Part shown: positions 35,836-45,899 of the stretch, one piece after another
Numbering within the stretch: the first letter of the stretch is position 1
Layout of the letters: each line of letters starts with the position of its first letter
Assembly (NCBI GenBank): GCA_902624195.1
Contig: CACNWV010000004.1
Location: 23,599-87,598, forward strand
DNA length: 64,000 nucleotides
Direction: 5' to 3'
From: an uncultured Pelagibacteraceae bacterium
GTDB taxonomy: Bacteria; Pseudomonadota; Alphaproteobacteria; Pelagibacterales; Pelagibacteraceae
Notes under the pieces: generated by a model
Told to the model about the DNA's origin: nothing
The model's database searches: none
Seen by the model: the letters and a program-made list of their open reading frames with translations, nothing else
Program-made: the position numbers and the translations under genes

Positions 35836-35885
35836 TTCATGTGTCCCTCGTTTGTTTACACAAAGATTTTTTAAAAAATTTAATA

Positions 35886-35922
35886 AAAAAAACCTTATTT
35901 ATTTCGCGTTTAAGGTTTTTTT
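35886..35922. terminator. Strong A/T-tract hairpin in the odc-regA divergent intergenic region
   Basis: AAAAAAACCTTA / TAAGGTTTTTTT perfect 12-bp stem, 13-nt loop. Confidence 0.65.
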
Positions 35923-35994
35923 GACTTTATGTAAAGAAAAAAAAAGCATTTTTGCTATGTTGAAATTTTGTCAACAGTACCCATATAGAGTTTT

Positions 35995-36567
35995 ATGAGA
36001 GCACAAAAAAACACGCCTGATCAGCTAAAACTAGCGGACTTTGCGGATAAATCGCTTTTAATCCTCGATGATGACGATCCTTTAAGAGGTAGATTAGCCA
36101 GAGCTATGGAAAAGAAAGGTTTTCAGGTAAAAGAGGCTAAAAATGTGCGAGAAGGGCTCGAGATAGCTCGAACAGCCCCAACAGCCTTTGCCATAGTCGA
36201 TTTAAGGCTGGAGGATGGTAACGGTTTAGATGTCGTAAAAGAGCTCTCAAAAAATAAAAAAGAGAGCAGGATTGTAATGTTAACGGGATACGGGAATCTA
36301 CCTACAGCTGTAGCAGCAGTCAAAGTTGGAGCGATAGATTATATTGCAAAACCAGTCGATGCAGATGATGTTGAAGCAGCATTACTTGCTTCACCCGAAT
36401 CAAACGCTAAACCACCCGAAAATCCAATGTCAGCAGATAGAGTTAAATGGGAACATATTCATCGTGTTTTTGAATTATGTAACAGAAATGTTTCAGAGAC
36501 TGCCAGAAGACTTAAAATGCATAGGAGAACTCTACAAAGAATTCTTTCTAAAAGATCTCCAAGATAA
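35995..36567 (+). CDS. regA: RegA/PrrA/ActR-type response regulator
   Basis: LLILDDDDPLRGRLARAM receiver; Fis-type HTH NVSETARRLKMHRRTLQRILSKRSPR. Confidence 0.93.
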   Translation: MRAQKNTPDQLKLADFADKSLLILDDDDPLRGRLARAMEKKGFQVKEAKNVREGLEIARTAPTAFAIVDLRLEDGNGLDVVKELSKNKKESRIVMLTGYGNLPTAVAAVKVGAIDYIAKPVDADDVEAALLASPESNAKPPENPMSADRVKWEHIHRVFELCNRNVSETARRLKMHRRTLQRILSKRSPR

Positions 36568-36569
36568 AA

Positions 36570-37121
36570 TTAAAAAATTTTCCTGAACTTTTTAATTTGA
36601 CCAACTGCAAAAGCTGCAATTAATATCTTAAATAACTCAGCTAATAAAAAAGGTTTAGCTCCTAACTCGAATATAGGTTTTTCCCAACCTATTAAATTTC
36701 CTAACCACAATAAGCCTAAAATATAAATAAAACTTGTTGCAAAGGTTAATTTAAAAATATTTTTTAACAAATTGTTATCATAACTAAATTTACCAGCTAC
36801 AAATACAGCTACTACAAAACCAACCAAATATCCCATGGTTGGACCAGTAAAGTAAACTAAACCTACCCCTTTTTCTGGAGTACCAGAAAAAACAGGTAAT
36901 CCTAAAATTCCCTCAAATAAATATAAAGTTATAGTTGCAACACCAAGCTTCCAACCAAACGCTATACCAATAAATAATACAACAAAAGTTTGCATGGTCA
37001 TGGGAACAGGATAAAATGGAATTCTGATTTTCGATGATATTGCTAAAAATACAGTACCTAACAATGCATAAAAAATATATTTAATTAATTTAGTTTGTTT
37101 TAAACTTTTTACTAATATCAT
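36570..37121 (-). CDS. bioY: Biotin transporter BioY
   Basis: FYPVPMTMQTFVVLFIGIAFG, GILGLPVFSG, GPTMGYLVGF. Confidence 0.93.
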   Translation of the reverse strand: MILVKSLKQTKLIKYIFYALLGTVFLAISSKIRIPFYPVPMTMQTFVVLFIGIAFGWKLGVATITLYLFEGILGLPVFSGTPEKGVGLVYFTGPTMGYLVGFVVAVFVAGKFSYDNNLLKNIFKLTFATSFIYILGLLWLGNLIGWEKPIFELGAKPFLLAELFKILIAAFAVGQIKKFRKIF

Positions 37122-37152
37122 TAAATCACTTTATCTTTTTTTATAACAAAAT

Positions 37153-38082
37153 CTAGTGTTTTGTTAGCTGTACAAAAACATCTTCTAAATCGCCATCTTC
37201 TGTAAAAATATCCTCAATTTCAATGTTATTTTGTTTAAGAAAATTTATTATCTCCCCAAAATTAAGTAAATTTTTTTCGTATGTAACTGATATAGAATTT
37301 TTTGAATTTATTTTAATGTTAATATCTTGCATCGAATATTTTTTACCTAAATCTAAATTTTTAACTTTAAAATTAATTTTTTTTGTTTTAATTCGCTGTA
37401 ATAATCTTTCTGTAGTATCCAATGCAACTAAGTTGCCTTTATCTAGTATTGCAATACGATCGCACATTTCTTGAGCTTCAATTAGATAATGGGTTGTTAG
37501 GATGATTGTTACTCCCTCTTTATTTAGTTTTTTTACGTTTTCCCAGAGATTATTTCTCAACTCCACATCCACACCAGCAGTGGGTTCATCTAAAATTAAG
37601 ATCGGCGGCTGGTGCACCATTGCCTTGGCAATGAGCAATCTTCTTTTCATTCCTCCAGATAAGTTTCTCGAGTAAGCATTTGCTTTTTCTTCTAACGATA
37701 CTATTTTCAAAATTAAATTAGTAATTCTGTCTTTTTTTGTAACTCCGTACAATCCAGCCTGTAGCTCAAGAAGCTGTTGTGGGCTAAAGAAAGCATCTAA
37801 GTTTACCTCTTGCGGCACTATCCCAATAGAGGCTCTAACTTGCCTAGGATTTTTATCTAAATCAAAACCCCACACATTTACTTTACCTCCTGTTTTGACA
37901 ACTGTTCCAGCAAGAATGTTTAAAAAAGTTGTTTTGCCAGCTCCATTAGGACCAAGTAATCCAAAGACTTCACCCTGCTTCACTCCAAAACTTAATTCAT
38001 TTAATGCTTTATTTTGTTTTTTTGTTTTATTGTTGGAGTAAATCTTAGTTAGATTTTCAACAGATAAAGCAAATTTATTCAT
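37153..38082 (-). CDS. ABC transporter ATP-binding protein (ABC-2/DrrA-like)
   Basis: LLGPNGAGKTTFLNIL, NLSGGMKRRLLIAKAM, LILDEPTAGVD. Confidence 0.92.
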   Translation of the reverse strand: MNKFALSVENLTKIYSNNKTKKQNKALNELSFGVKQGEVFGLLGPNGAGKTTFLNILAGTVVKTGGKVNVWGFDLDKNPRQVRASIGIVPQEVNLDAFFSPQQLLELQAGLYGVTKKDRITNLILKIVSLEEKANAYSRNLSGGMKRRLLIAKAMVHQPPILILDEPTAGVDVELRNNLWENVKKLNKEGVTIILTTHYLIEAQEMCDRIAILDKGNLVALDTTERLLQRIKTKKINFKVKNLDLGKKYSMQDINIKINSKNSISVTYEKNLLNFGEIINFLKQNNIEIEDIFTEDGDLEDVFVQLTKH

Positions 38083-38124
38083 ACTTTTTTATAAATCGAT
38101 AAGAATTCAATGTAATATGTATAT

Positions 38125-40890
38125 ATGACTTCTATAAAAAAAACAGATCATTTTTATCTAGTCGATGGCTCCGGATATATATTTAGAGCTTATTACGCTC
38201 TTCCACCTCTCTCAAGAAAGAGTGATGGTCTTCCAACTGGAGCAGTTAGTGGTTTTTGCTCAATGCTTTTTAAATTATTAGAGGATGCAAGATCAGATGA
38301 CACTAAAAACAAACCAACTCATTTTGCAGTAATATTTGATTCTGCACGGAAAAATTTTAGAAATGAAATCTATAGTGAGTATAAGGCTAATAGAGCAGAA
38401 GCTCCCGATGATCTGGCCCCTCAATTTAAATATATAAGAAAATCTGTAGAAGCTTTTAATTTACCATCTGTAGAATTAATAAACTATGAAGCCGATGATC
38501 TAATTGCAACTTATGCAAAAAAAATTACAGAACTTGGAGCTAAAGTTACTGTAATATCATCAGATAAAGACTTAATGCAGTTAGTCTCTAGCAAAGTCAG
38601 ATTATTCGATCCTATGAAAAGCAAAGTAATAGGAGAAAAAGAAGTAATTGAAAAATTTGGGGTTAAACCAAATCAAGTAATAGATGTACAGTCACTGGCT
38701 GGAGACAGCTCAGATAACATTCCAGGAGTTCCAGGCATAGGCATTAAGACAGCTGCTGAATTGATAAATAAATACAAAACATTGGAAAATTTATTAAAAA
38801 AAGCCTCAGAAATACCTCAGAATAAAAGAAGAGAAACACTAATATCAAATAAAGATAAAGCTATGATTAGTAAACAATTAGTTACTTTAAAAAATGATGT
38901 TCCTTTAAAGGATGATGTTACTGATTTTATTATTAAGGCGATAAATAAAGATAAACTCTATAATTTTTTAAGAGATATGGAGTTTAATAGACTTCTCAGC
39001 CAAGCTATTAGTTTTTATGGTGAGTCAGGGAATAAAGATTTAAACGAAAAAACTCAAGCAAGAAAAAACAATAAGATAAATACCAAGAACTACAAAACTA
39101 TTTCAAATGAGAAGCAGCTTGATGAATTAATACAAAAATTAAATGAAAAATCTGTTATAGCAGTTGATACTGAAACCTCATCGCTAAATCCACTGGAAGC
39201 AGATTTAGTTGGTATATCTTTATGTTATGATGCTAAACACGCTTATTATATTCCACTAGAACACAAAGAGAAAACTGAATTAAAAAAAAATTTAGTTCTA
39301 AAAAAACTTAAGTCAATTTTGGAGGACACAAGTATTAAAAAAGTTGGTCAAAATATAAAATATGATCTTATTATATTCAAAAATGAAAATATTGAATTAA
39401 GCCCGATAGATGATACCATGTTGTTGTCGTACACATTAGATGCCGGAAACAATAGGCATAACATGGATACTTTATCTGAATTACACCTAGGACATAAATC
39501 TATATCTTACAAGGAAATAGTTGGAACAGGAAAAAAACAATTAAATTTTTCAGAAGTGGATCTGAAATCTGCAACAGAATATGCAGCTGAAGATGCAGAT
39601 ATAACTTTAAGGTTATATGAGCTTTTATCTGAAAGAGTATCAAAGGAAAAGCTGGAAAAAATTTATGAAGTTTTTGAAAAACCAATGATAAAAATTCTAG
39701 CAAAGTTAGAAACTAGTGGCATAAAAGTAGACGATGTCTACTTAAAAAAGCTTTCAAAAAAGTTTGAAGAAAGATTAATAAAGATTGAAAAAGAAATTTA
39801 TAAAATAACAGGTAAAGAATTTAATATTGGATCACCAAAACAATTAGGAGAAATTATTTATAACGAATTAAAGATAGCAAAATTAAAAAAAACGAAAAAA
39901 GGTAGTTTAGCTACAAGTGCTAAAATCTTAGAGGATTTGGCTATGACAGGGCATAAATTTCCAAACTTAGTTTTAGAATGGCGTCAAGTTTCAAAATTAA
40001 AAAGTACCTACACAGATGCATTGCAAGATCACATCAGTAAAAAAACAAAAAGAGTTCATACTTCTTTCTTATTAGCAGCCACTAATACCGGCAGGCTTGC
40101 TTCAAGTGATCCTAACTTACAAAATATTCCCATAAAAACTATAGATGGTAAAGAGATAAGAAAAGCCTTTGTTGCAGATAAAGATAATTTACTTATCTCA
40201 GCAGATTATAATCAAATAGAGATGAGAATTCTTGCTGACATAGCCGATGTAAAAGAATTAAAGAAAGCTTTTAAAAACAAACAAGATATCCACTCTTTAA
40301 CAGCTAGTCAGGTTTTTGATGTGCCAATTACTAAAGTGACAGATGATTTTAGACGAAAAGCAAAGGCGATTAATTTTGGAATTATTTATGGAATAACGCA
40401 ATATGGTTTGGCAAAACAAATATCAGTGTCAAACGAAGAAGCTTTGAACTTTATTAATTCATACTTTAAAAAATTTCCTGAGATTAAAGATTATATGAAT
40501 ACGACGATCAAAACATGTAGGAAACAGGGCTTTGTCACGAATATTTTTGGAAGAAGAATTCACTTAAGAGGAATTAATGATAAAAATTTTAGTGTACGAG
40601 CATTTCAAGAAAGAGCAGCAATTAATGCTCCAATACAAGGATCAGCTGCTGATATTATCAGGTTAGCAATGATAAAAATTGACAAAATTCTTGAAAAAAA
40701 GAAAAAAGCAAAAATGCTTTTACAAATACATGACGAACTTATTTTTGAGAGTTCAAAAAAAGATGAGACTGAAGTGAAAAAAATAGTTAAAGATGCGATG
40801 ACATCAGTTTCAAGTTCAGAACATCATATGTTTTCAATACCATTGGAAGTTAGTATTAGCTCTGGAAACAATTGGGGAGAAGCCCATTAA
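38125..40890 (+). CDS. polA: DNA polymerase I
   Basis: 5' exonuclease, 3' exonuclease and polymerase motifs (DPNLQNIPI, RRKAKAINFGIIYG, QIHDELIFE). Confidence 0.98.
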   Translation: MTSIKKTDHFYLVDGSGYIFRAYYALPPLSRKSDGLPTGAVSGFCSMLFKLLEDARSDDTKNKPTHFAVIFDSARKNFRNEIYSEYKANRAEAPDDLAPQFKYIRKSVEAFNLPSVELINYEADDLIATYAKKITELGAKVTVISSDKDLMQLVSSKVRLFDPMKSKVIGEKEVIEKFGVKPNQVIDVQSLAGDSSDNIPGVPGIGIKTAAELINKYKTLENLLKKASEIPQNKRRETLISNKDKAMISKQLVTLKNDVPLKDDVTDFIIKAINKDKLYNFLRDMEFNRLLSQAISFYGESGNKDLNEKTQARKNNKINTKNYKTISNEKQLDELIQKLNEKSVIAVDTETSSLNPLEADLVGISLCYDAKHAYYIPLEHKEKTELKKNLVLKKLKSILEDTSIKKVGQNIKYDLIIFKNENIELSPIDDTMLLSYTLDAGNNRHNMDTLSELHLGHKSISYKEIVGTGKKQLNFSEVDLKSATEYAAEDADITLRLYELLSERVSKEKLEKIYEVFEKPMIKILAKLETSGIKVDDVYLKKLSKKFEERLIKIEKEIYKITGKEFNIGSPKQLGEIIYNELKIAKLKKTKKGSLATSAKILEDLAMTGHKFPNLVLEWRQVSKLKSTYTDALQDHISKKTKRVHTSFLLAATNTGRLASSDPNLQNIPIKTIDGKEIRKAFVADKDNLLISADYNQIEMRILADIADVKELKKAFKNKQDIHSLTASQVFDVPITKVTDDFRRKAKAINFGIIYGITQYGLAKQISVSNEEALNFINSYFKKFPEIKDYMNTTIKTCRKQGFVTNIFGRRIHLRGINDKNFSVRAFQERAAINAPIQGSAADIIRLAMIKIDKILEKKKKAKMLLQIHDELIFESSKKDETEVKKIVKDAMTSVSSSEHHMFSIPLEVSISSGNNWGEAH

Positions 40891-40929
40891 ACGCCTAAAT
40901 TTTGACAATAAAATTAAGAGAATAAAAAT

Positions 40930-41628
40930 ATGACACATACAATTGCTTTAGTAGATGATGATAGAAATATACTCACTAGCATAAGTATGGCTTTAGAGAG
41001 AGAGGGATTTAAAGTTCAAACTTATATTGACGGTGAGACCGCTTTAATAGGATTAACTAGAAATCCACCTGACTTAGCAATATTAGATATCAAAATGCCT
41101 AGGATGGACGGAGAAGAGTTGCTTAAAAAACTCAAAAAAAAAATGTCAATTCCAATTATCTTTTTGACATCAAAAGATGATGAAGTTGACGAACTACTTG
41201 GTTTGAAGTTAGGGGCAGATGATTTTGTTAAAAAATCTGGAGGTTTTTCTACTAAAGTTTTAATTGAGAGAATAAGAGTTCAATTAAGAAAAAAAACTAA
41301 TACTGTTGATGATACAAAAAATATAATTAGTCACGGAAAATTAAAACTGGATCCTGCCCAGCTAGAATGTGAGTGGAATGGAAAAGCTTTGCCAGATAAA
41401 CTAACTACCACAGAATTCTTAATTGTCAAAGAATTGGCTAAAAGACCTGGTGTTATTAAAGAAAGAGCCCATTTAATGGACATAGCATATAAAGAGAATA
41501 CAGAAATTGAAGACAGAACTATTGATAGTCATGTAAAAAGAATAAGAAAAAAGTTTAAAAAAGTAGATGAAAAGTTTTCTGCGATTGAAACTAGATATGG
41601 AAGTGGATATAGATGGAATGTTAGCTAA
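40930..41628 (+). CDS. chvI: ChvI-like response regulator
   Basis: TIALVDDDRNILTSISMALEREGF; OmpR-type DNA-binding domain; next to chvG-like kinase. Confidence 0.88.
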   Translation: MTHTIALVDDDRNILTSISMALEREGFKVQTYIDGETALIGLTRNPPDLAILDIKMPRMDGEELLKKLKKKMSIPIIFLTSKDDEVDELLGLKLGADDFVKKSGGFSTKVLIERIRVQLRKKTNTVDDTKNIISHGKLKLDPAQLECEWNGKALPDKLTTTEFLIVKELAKRPGVIKERAHLMDIAYKENTEIEDRTIDSHVKRIRKKFKKVDEKFSAIETRYGSGYRWNVS

Positions 41629-43148
41629 TGAAACAAAAAAAATCAGCTTCTATTCTAAAGAAGTTCTTAATTATTAACCTCACAGTTTTTTCTGTTTTAG
41701 GACTTTTTACAATTATATATCTTGAAGCAATCCAACCAAATCTTGTAAAAGAAAGATCAGACAATCATAAAATAGTAATTAATAACACTAAAGATAATCT
41801 TGAAAGACTTAATATAGAATACACTAAAGAGGGAATTAGAAATTTCTTGCTCTCTACAAGATTTTTATTTCAAAGTCTAGACCGTGTCCAATTTTACGAT
41901 TTATCGGGAAATCTAATTGGCGATACAAACATTTTAGATTTGGATCAAAGTGTTTTTACAGGATCAGACATAATTTTTGAGGAAGCTTTAGGGAGTGAAA
42001 CAATTAAGCCAGATATTGAAGAAAGACTTGAAGAAGAGGAAATAGACGAAATTAAAGATATTATTACAAATAAATATAACGATGAAATAATGACTGTATC
42101 AAACTACAAAAAAAATAATTTTTTTGTAAGTACGCTTAGTAAAATCAAATTTCAAAACAATGATATTGGCTATATTGTAGTCTCAGAGCAAGCAAATGAC
42201 ATCACCACCGCTGTGAAAGAGAGAAAAGCATTTATAATAAGAACTATGATTGCTGTTGCAATTGTGATTTTAATTTTTTCTTTATTTTTAAATAAATATA
42301 TTCTTAAGCCAATTGGACTTTTGGTCAAGTTCAGTGACGGTGTTAAAAAAAAATCTAACCAAACAATTGACATAAATAAAGTCTTTATCAGAAATGATGA
42401 AATTGGAAAACTTACACAGTCAATTGATGAAATGACTAAAGAATTACAACAACGAACTAATAGAGCGGAAACATTTTCAAACGATTTAGCTCATGAAATA
42501 AGAAATCCACTTGCATCTTTAAAAAGTGCTTCAGAACTTTTAGACAAAACTACTGAAAAAAATGAGGGAGAAAAACTTCTTAAAATAATAAATCATGATG
42601 TAGAAAGAATAGAAAGATTAATAACAGATTACACTCAAATGTTGAAAGATGAAGCCTCTTTATCTCGAGAAAAAATGAGTAAAATTAATTTAGTTGAAAT
42701 TGTAAATAGTGTAGTGGAAGACTTTAATCAAGATCTTATTAATCAAAACAAAAAAATTGAGATAAATGTTGTCAATAAAATAAAAAGTAAAAAAGGTCAT
42801 TTTATATTCGGTATAAGCAACAGGTTAGAGCAAGTTGTTGCCAATTTACTGGATAACTCAATTTCGTTTAGCAAAGATAACCAAAAAATTGAGATTGGTC
42901 TTGAAGAAACTTCTAGTAATCTATTAGTATCAGTTAAAGATGAGGGGCCTGGCTTTACTGAAACTTCGCCTCAGAAAATTTTTAAACGTTTTTATAGCAA
43001 CAGACCCACGAGTTTTGGAAAACACTCAGGCTTAGGTTTAAATATTGTAAAAAATATTGTCCAATTACATAAAGGAACAATAGCAGCTTCAAATAGGATA
43101 AATACAAAAGGAGCTCAAGTTGAGGTTTTACTCCCTAAATTGTCCTAA
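41628..43148 (+). CDS. chvG: ChvG-like sensor histidine kinase
   Basis: HAMP, FSNDLAHEIRNPLASLKSA, GLGLNIVKNIV; stop/start overlap with chvI. Confidence 0.88.
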   Translation: MKQKKSASILKKFLIINLTVFSVLGLFTIIYLEAIQPNLVKERSDNHKIVINNTKDNLERLNIEYTKEGIRNFLLSTRFLFQSLDRVQFYDLSGNLIGDTNILDLDQSVFTGSDIIFEEALGSETIKPDIEERLEEEEIDEIKDIITNKYNDEIMTVSNYKKNNFFVSTLSKIKFQNNDIGYIVVSEQANDITTAVKERKAFIIRTMIAVAIVILIFSLFLNKYILKPIGLLVKFSDGVKKKSNQTIDINKVFIRNDEIGKLTQSIDEMTKELQQRTNRAETFSNDLAHEIRNPLASLKSASELLDKTTEKNEGEKLLKIINHDVERIERLITDYTQMLKDEASLSREKMSKINLVEIVNSVVEDFNQDLINQNKKIEINVVNKIKSKKGHFIFGISNRLEQVVANLLDNSISFSKDNQKIEIGLEETSSNLLVSVKDEGPGFTETSPQKIFKRFYSNRPTSFGKHSGLGLNIVKNIVQLHKGTIAASNRINTKGAQVEVLLPKLS

Positions 43149-43196
43149 GATTATTTCTTGCTAAGGTTTCTTTATGTTGATAATAACATCCTCAAT

Positions 43197-44486
43197 ATGT
43201 CTCAGGATTATAAAGTAAAAGATATTAATCAAGCAGATTTTGGAAGAAAAGAAATTTCTTTAGCAGAAACAGAAATGCCAGGGCTAATGGCTCTCCGAAA
43301 GGAGTACAAAGGTAAAAAACCTCTAAAGGGTGCAAAAATTTTAGGTTGTCTTCATATGACAATACAAACTGCAGTTTTAATTGAGACTTTAGTTGAGTTA
43401 GGTGCAGAAGTTAGGTGGTCTTCATGTAATATTTTTTCAACTCAAGATCATGCAGCAGCTGCAATAGCCAAAGCAGGTATTCCCGTCTTTGCTTGGAAAG
43501 GTGAAACAGAAAAAGAATATTGGTGGTGCGTTAAGCAAACTATTGAAGGAAAAAAAGATTGGAAGCCAAATATGATTTTAGATGATGGTGGTGACCTTAC
43601 ATCTTTAATGCACAAAGAATATAAAAATTTATTAAAAGATGTTAAGGGTGTTTCAGAAGAAACTACAACAGGTGTTTTAGCTCTTAAAAAAATGGAGACT
43701 AATAAAGAGCTACTAATTCCTGCTATAAATGTAAATGACTCAGTAACAAAATCTAAATTTGATAACCTCTATGGTTGTAGAGAAAGTTTAGTTGATGGAA
43801 TAAAAAGAGCAACCGATGTAATGATGTCAGGTAAAGTAGCTATTGTCGCTGGGTTTGGAGATGTTGGTAAAGGAAGCGCTGCTTCTTTACGTCAAGCAGG
43901 CGCAAGAGTTATGGTAACCGAGACAGATCCGATATGCGCGTTACAAGCTGCTATGGAAGGCTACGAAGTCGTTGTTATGGACGAAGCTATCAAAGATGCT
44001 GATATTGTTGTAACTGCAACAGGAAATAAAGATATAGTTACAGCTGATCATATGAGAGATATGAAAGATAGAGCAATACTTTGTAATATAGGTCACTTTG
44101 ATAATGAAATTCAAGTTGAGGCATTAAAAAACTACAAATGGGATGAAATAAAACCTCAAGTGCATGAAATTGAATTACCTAGTAAAAAAAGAATCATACT
44201 TTTAGCTGAAGGAAGATTAGTAAACTTGGGATGTGCTACAGGGCATCCTAGTTTTGTTATGAGTGCTTCATTTACAAATCAGGTAATTGCTCAAATTGAA
44301 CTATGGAATAACTCAGATAAGTATGAGAAGAAAGTTTATGTGCTTCCAAAACATCTCGATGAAAAAGTTGCAATGCTTCATTTAGAAAAAGTAGGTGCTA
44401 AATTAACTAAAATGTCAAAAGAACAAGCCGATTATATTAGCGTTAAACCATCAGGACCATTTAAACCAGATACTTACCGCTACTAA
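43197..44486 (+). CDS. ahcY: Adenosylhomocysteinase
   Basis: [44 protein letters not shown]; start at MSQDYKVKD. Confidence 0.97.
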   Translation: MSQDYKVKDINQADFGRKEISLAETEMPGLMALRKEYKGKKPLKGAKILGCLHMTIQTAVLIETLVELGAEVRWSSCNIFSTQDHAAAAIAKAGIPVFAWKGETEKEYWWCVKQTIEGKKDWKPNMILDDGGDLTSLMHKEYKNLLKDVKGVSEETTTGVLALKKMETNKELLIPAINVNDSVTKSKFDNLYGCRESLVDGIKRATDVMMSGKVAIVAGFGDVGKGSAASLRQAGARVMVTETDPICALQAAMEGYEVVVMDEAIKDADIVVTATGNKDIVTADHMRDMKDRAILCNIGHFDNEIQVEALKNYKWDEIKPQVHEIELPSKKRIILLAEGRLVNLGCATGHPSFVMSASFTNQVIAQIELWNNSDKYEKKVYVLPKHLDEKVAMLHLEKVGAKLTKMSKEQADYISVKPSGPFKPDTYRY

Positions 44487-44497
44487 AACAGTAGCTA

Positions 44498-44947
44498 ATG
44501 ATTGTAAAATCTTTAGAAAATCTAAACTCCTTATCACGAAAAATTGCGGACAAGCTAGCTAAAAACGATTGTATCTTTTTAATTGGTGAAATCGGTGTAG
44601 GAAAAACCACTTTTACAAGATATTTGATAAATTATTTACAAGAAAAAAGAGGGGAAAAGGTTACCGAAGTACTTAGCCCCACTTTTAACTTACTCTACGA
44701 GTATGATCTGAAGGACATTAAGATTATGCATTATGATCTTTACAGAATAAGAGAAAAAAAAGAGTTAAAGCATTTAGGAATATTTTTAGATAAGCAAGAT
44801 ACAATTAAGATTATAGAATGGCCTCAACTCATTAATATTCCATTATCTGATAAGTTAGAAATATATATAGATTATGCTAAAAATGAAAAAGAGAGAGAGG
44901 TAAAATTTGTTGGCTCTGGAAAATGGAAAATTTTAAATGAATTATAA
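44498..44947 (+). CDS. tsaE: tRNA threonylcarbamoyl ATPase TsaE
   Basis: GEIGVGKTTFTRYLI, SPTFNLLYEY, HYDLYR. Confidence 0.93.
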   Translation: MIVKSLENLNSLSRKIADKLAKNDCIFLIGEIGVGKTTFTRYLINYLQEKRGEKVTEVLSPTFNLLYEYDLKDIKIMHYDLYRIREKKELKHLGIFLDKQDTIKIIEWPQLINIPLSDKLEIYIDYAKNEKEREVKFVGSGKWKILNEL

Positions 44948-45899
44948 GCTTAAAAAAATTTCAGGAGATGCATCATTTAGAGAATTTTTCAGATTACAGA
45001 AAGGTAAGAACACATCAATTATTGTTCAAGCAAATAAAGAAAAATTTAAAAATTTAATTACCTATATTGTTGTAAACAAAATTTTAGCAAAATATAAAAT
45101 ATATGCACCTAAGTTAATTTCTAATCACTATGAGCATAATATTATTGAAATCACTGATTTGGGACAAAAATCATTCTATAATTCAATTATTAAAAAAAAA
45201 AATAAATTTAGAGATTACAAAGATTTAATTAAGATAATTATAAAACTACAAAATATAAAGTTACAACGAAATTATCGTTTAGGAAAATTCAAAATTAATT
45301 TTCAAAATTATTCAATTAAGAATCTTCATAAGGAGTCTGATTTATTTTTTGATTGGTACTTAAAGTATTGTTTCAAAAGTTCGAAACTAAAAAAAATTAA
45401 AAATATTATTAAAAATGAATTAACAAAAATTTACAAAAAACTTTATTTTCATAATAATACTTTTGTACATAGAGATTTTCATGCATCAAATATAATGATA
45501 AATAAAAATAAACTTTGTTTGATAGATAGCCAGGATGCGATAATTGGAAATCCATTATATGATGTGGCTTCATTAATTGATGATGTGCGAATAAAATTAC
45601 CTTCAAATTTACAGGAGAAATTATTAAATTTTTACTATAACAAATCCAAATTTAAAAAAGAGAAATACGAAAACTTAAAAAACGATTTTGAAATATTATC
45701 TGTTCAAAGAAATTTAAAAATTCTAGGAATATTCGTAAGACTTTTTAAAAGGGATGGTAAGCCTAATTATTTGAAATATTTACCTTACACTTGGAGTTTA
45801 ATTGAGAGACGTCTCAAAAATCCTGTCTTCAAAAACCTAAACTTGTTATTCAATAAACATTTAAAAATTAAAAAATTAAAAAAAATAAATAAGTTATGA
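44937..45899 (+). CDS. amgK: Aminoglycoside phosphotransferase-family sugar kinase (AmgK-like)
   Basis: FVHRDFHASNIMI...LIDSQDAIIGNPLYDVASL; between tsaE and murU-like. Confidence 0.8.
   Translation: MNYKLKKISGDASFREFFRLQKGKNTSIIVQANKEKFKNLITYIVVNKILAKYKIYAPKLISNHYEHNIIEITDLGQKSFYNSIIKKKNKFRDYKDLIKIIIKLQNIKLQRNYRLGKFKINFQNYSIKNLHKESDLFFDWYLKYCFKSSKLKKIKNIIKNELTKIYKKLYFHNNTFVHRDFHASNIMINKNKLCLIDSQDAIIGNPLYDVASLIDDVRIKLPSNLQEKLLNFYYNKSKFKKEKYENLKNDFEILSVQRNLKILGIFVRLFKRDGKPNYLKYLPYTWSLIERRLKNPVFKNLNLLFNKHLKIKKLKKINKL

Noticed and set aside
36344-36586. Alternative-frame ORF overlapping the end of regA
   Set aside because: Same-strand out-of-frame overlap with a confident RegA C-terminus; low-complexity composition.
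43149-43196. SAM/SAH riboswitch upstream of ahcY or metK
   Set aside because: The chvG-ahcY gap is only 48 bp and metK overlaps lnt; no room or visible structure for such an element.
45871-45898. Low-complexity A/T repeat at the end of amgK
   Set aside because: Encodes a Lys-rich C-terminal tail (KIKKLKKINKL); ordinary for AT-rich coding sequence, not a repeat array.
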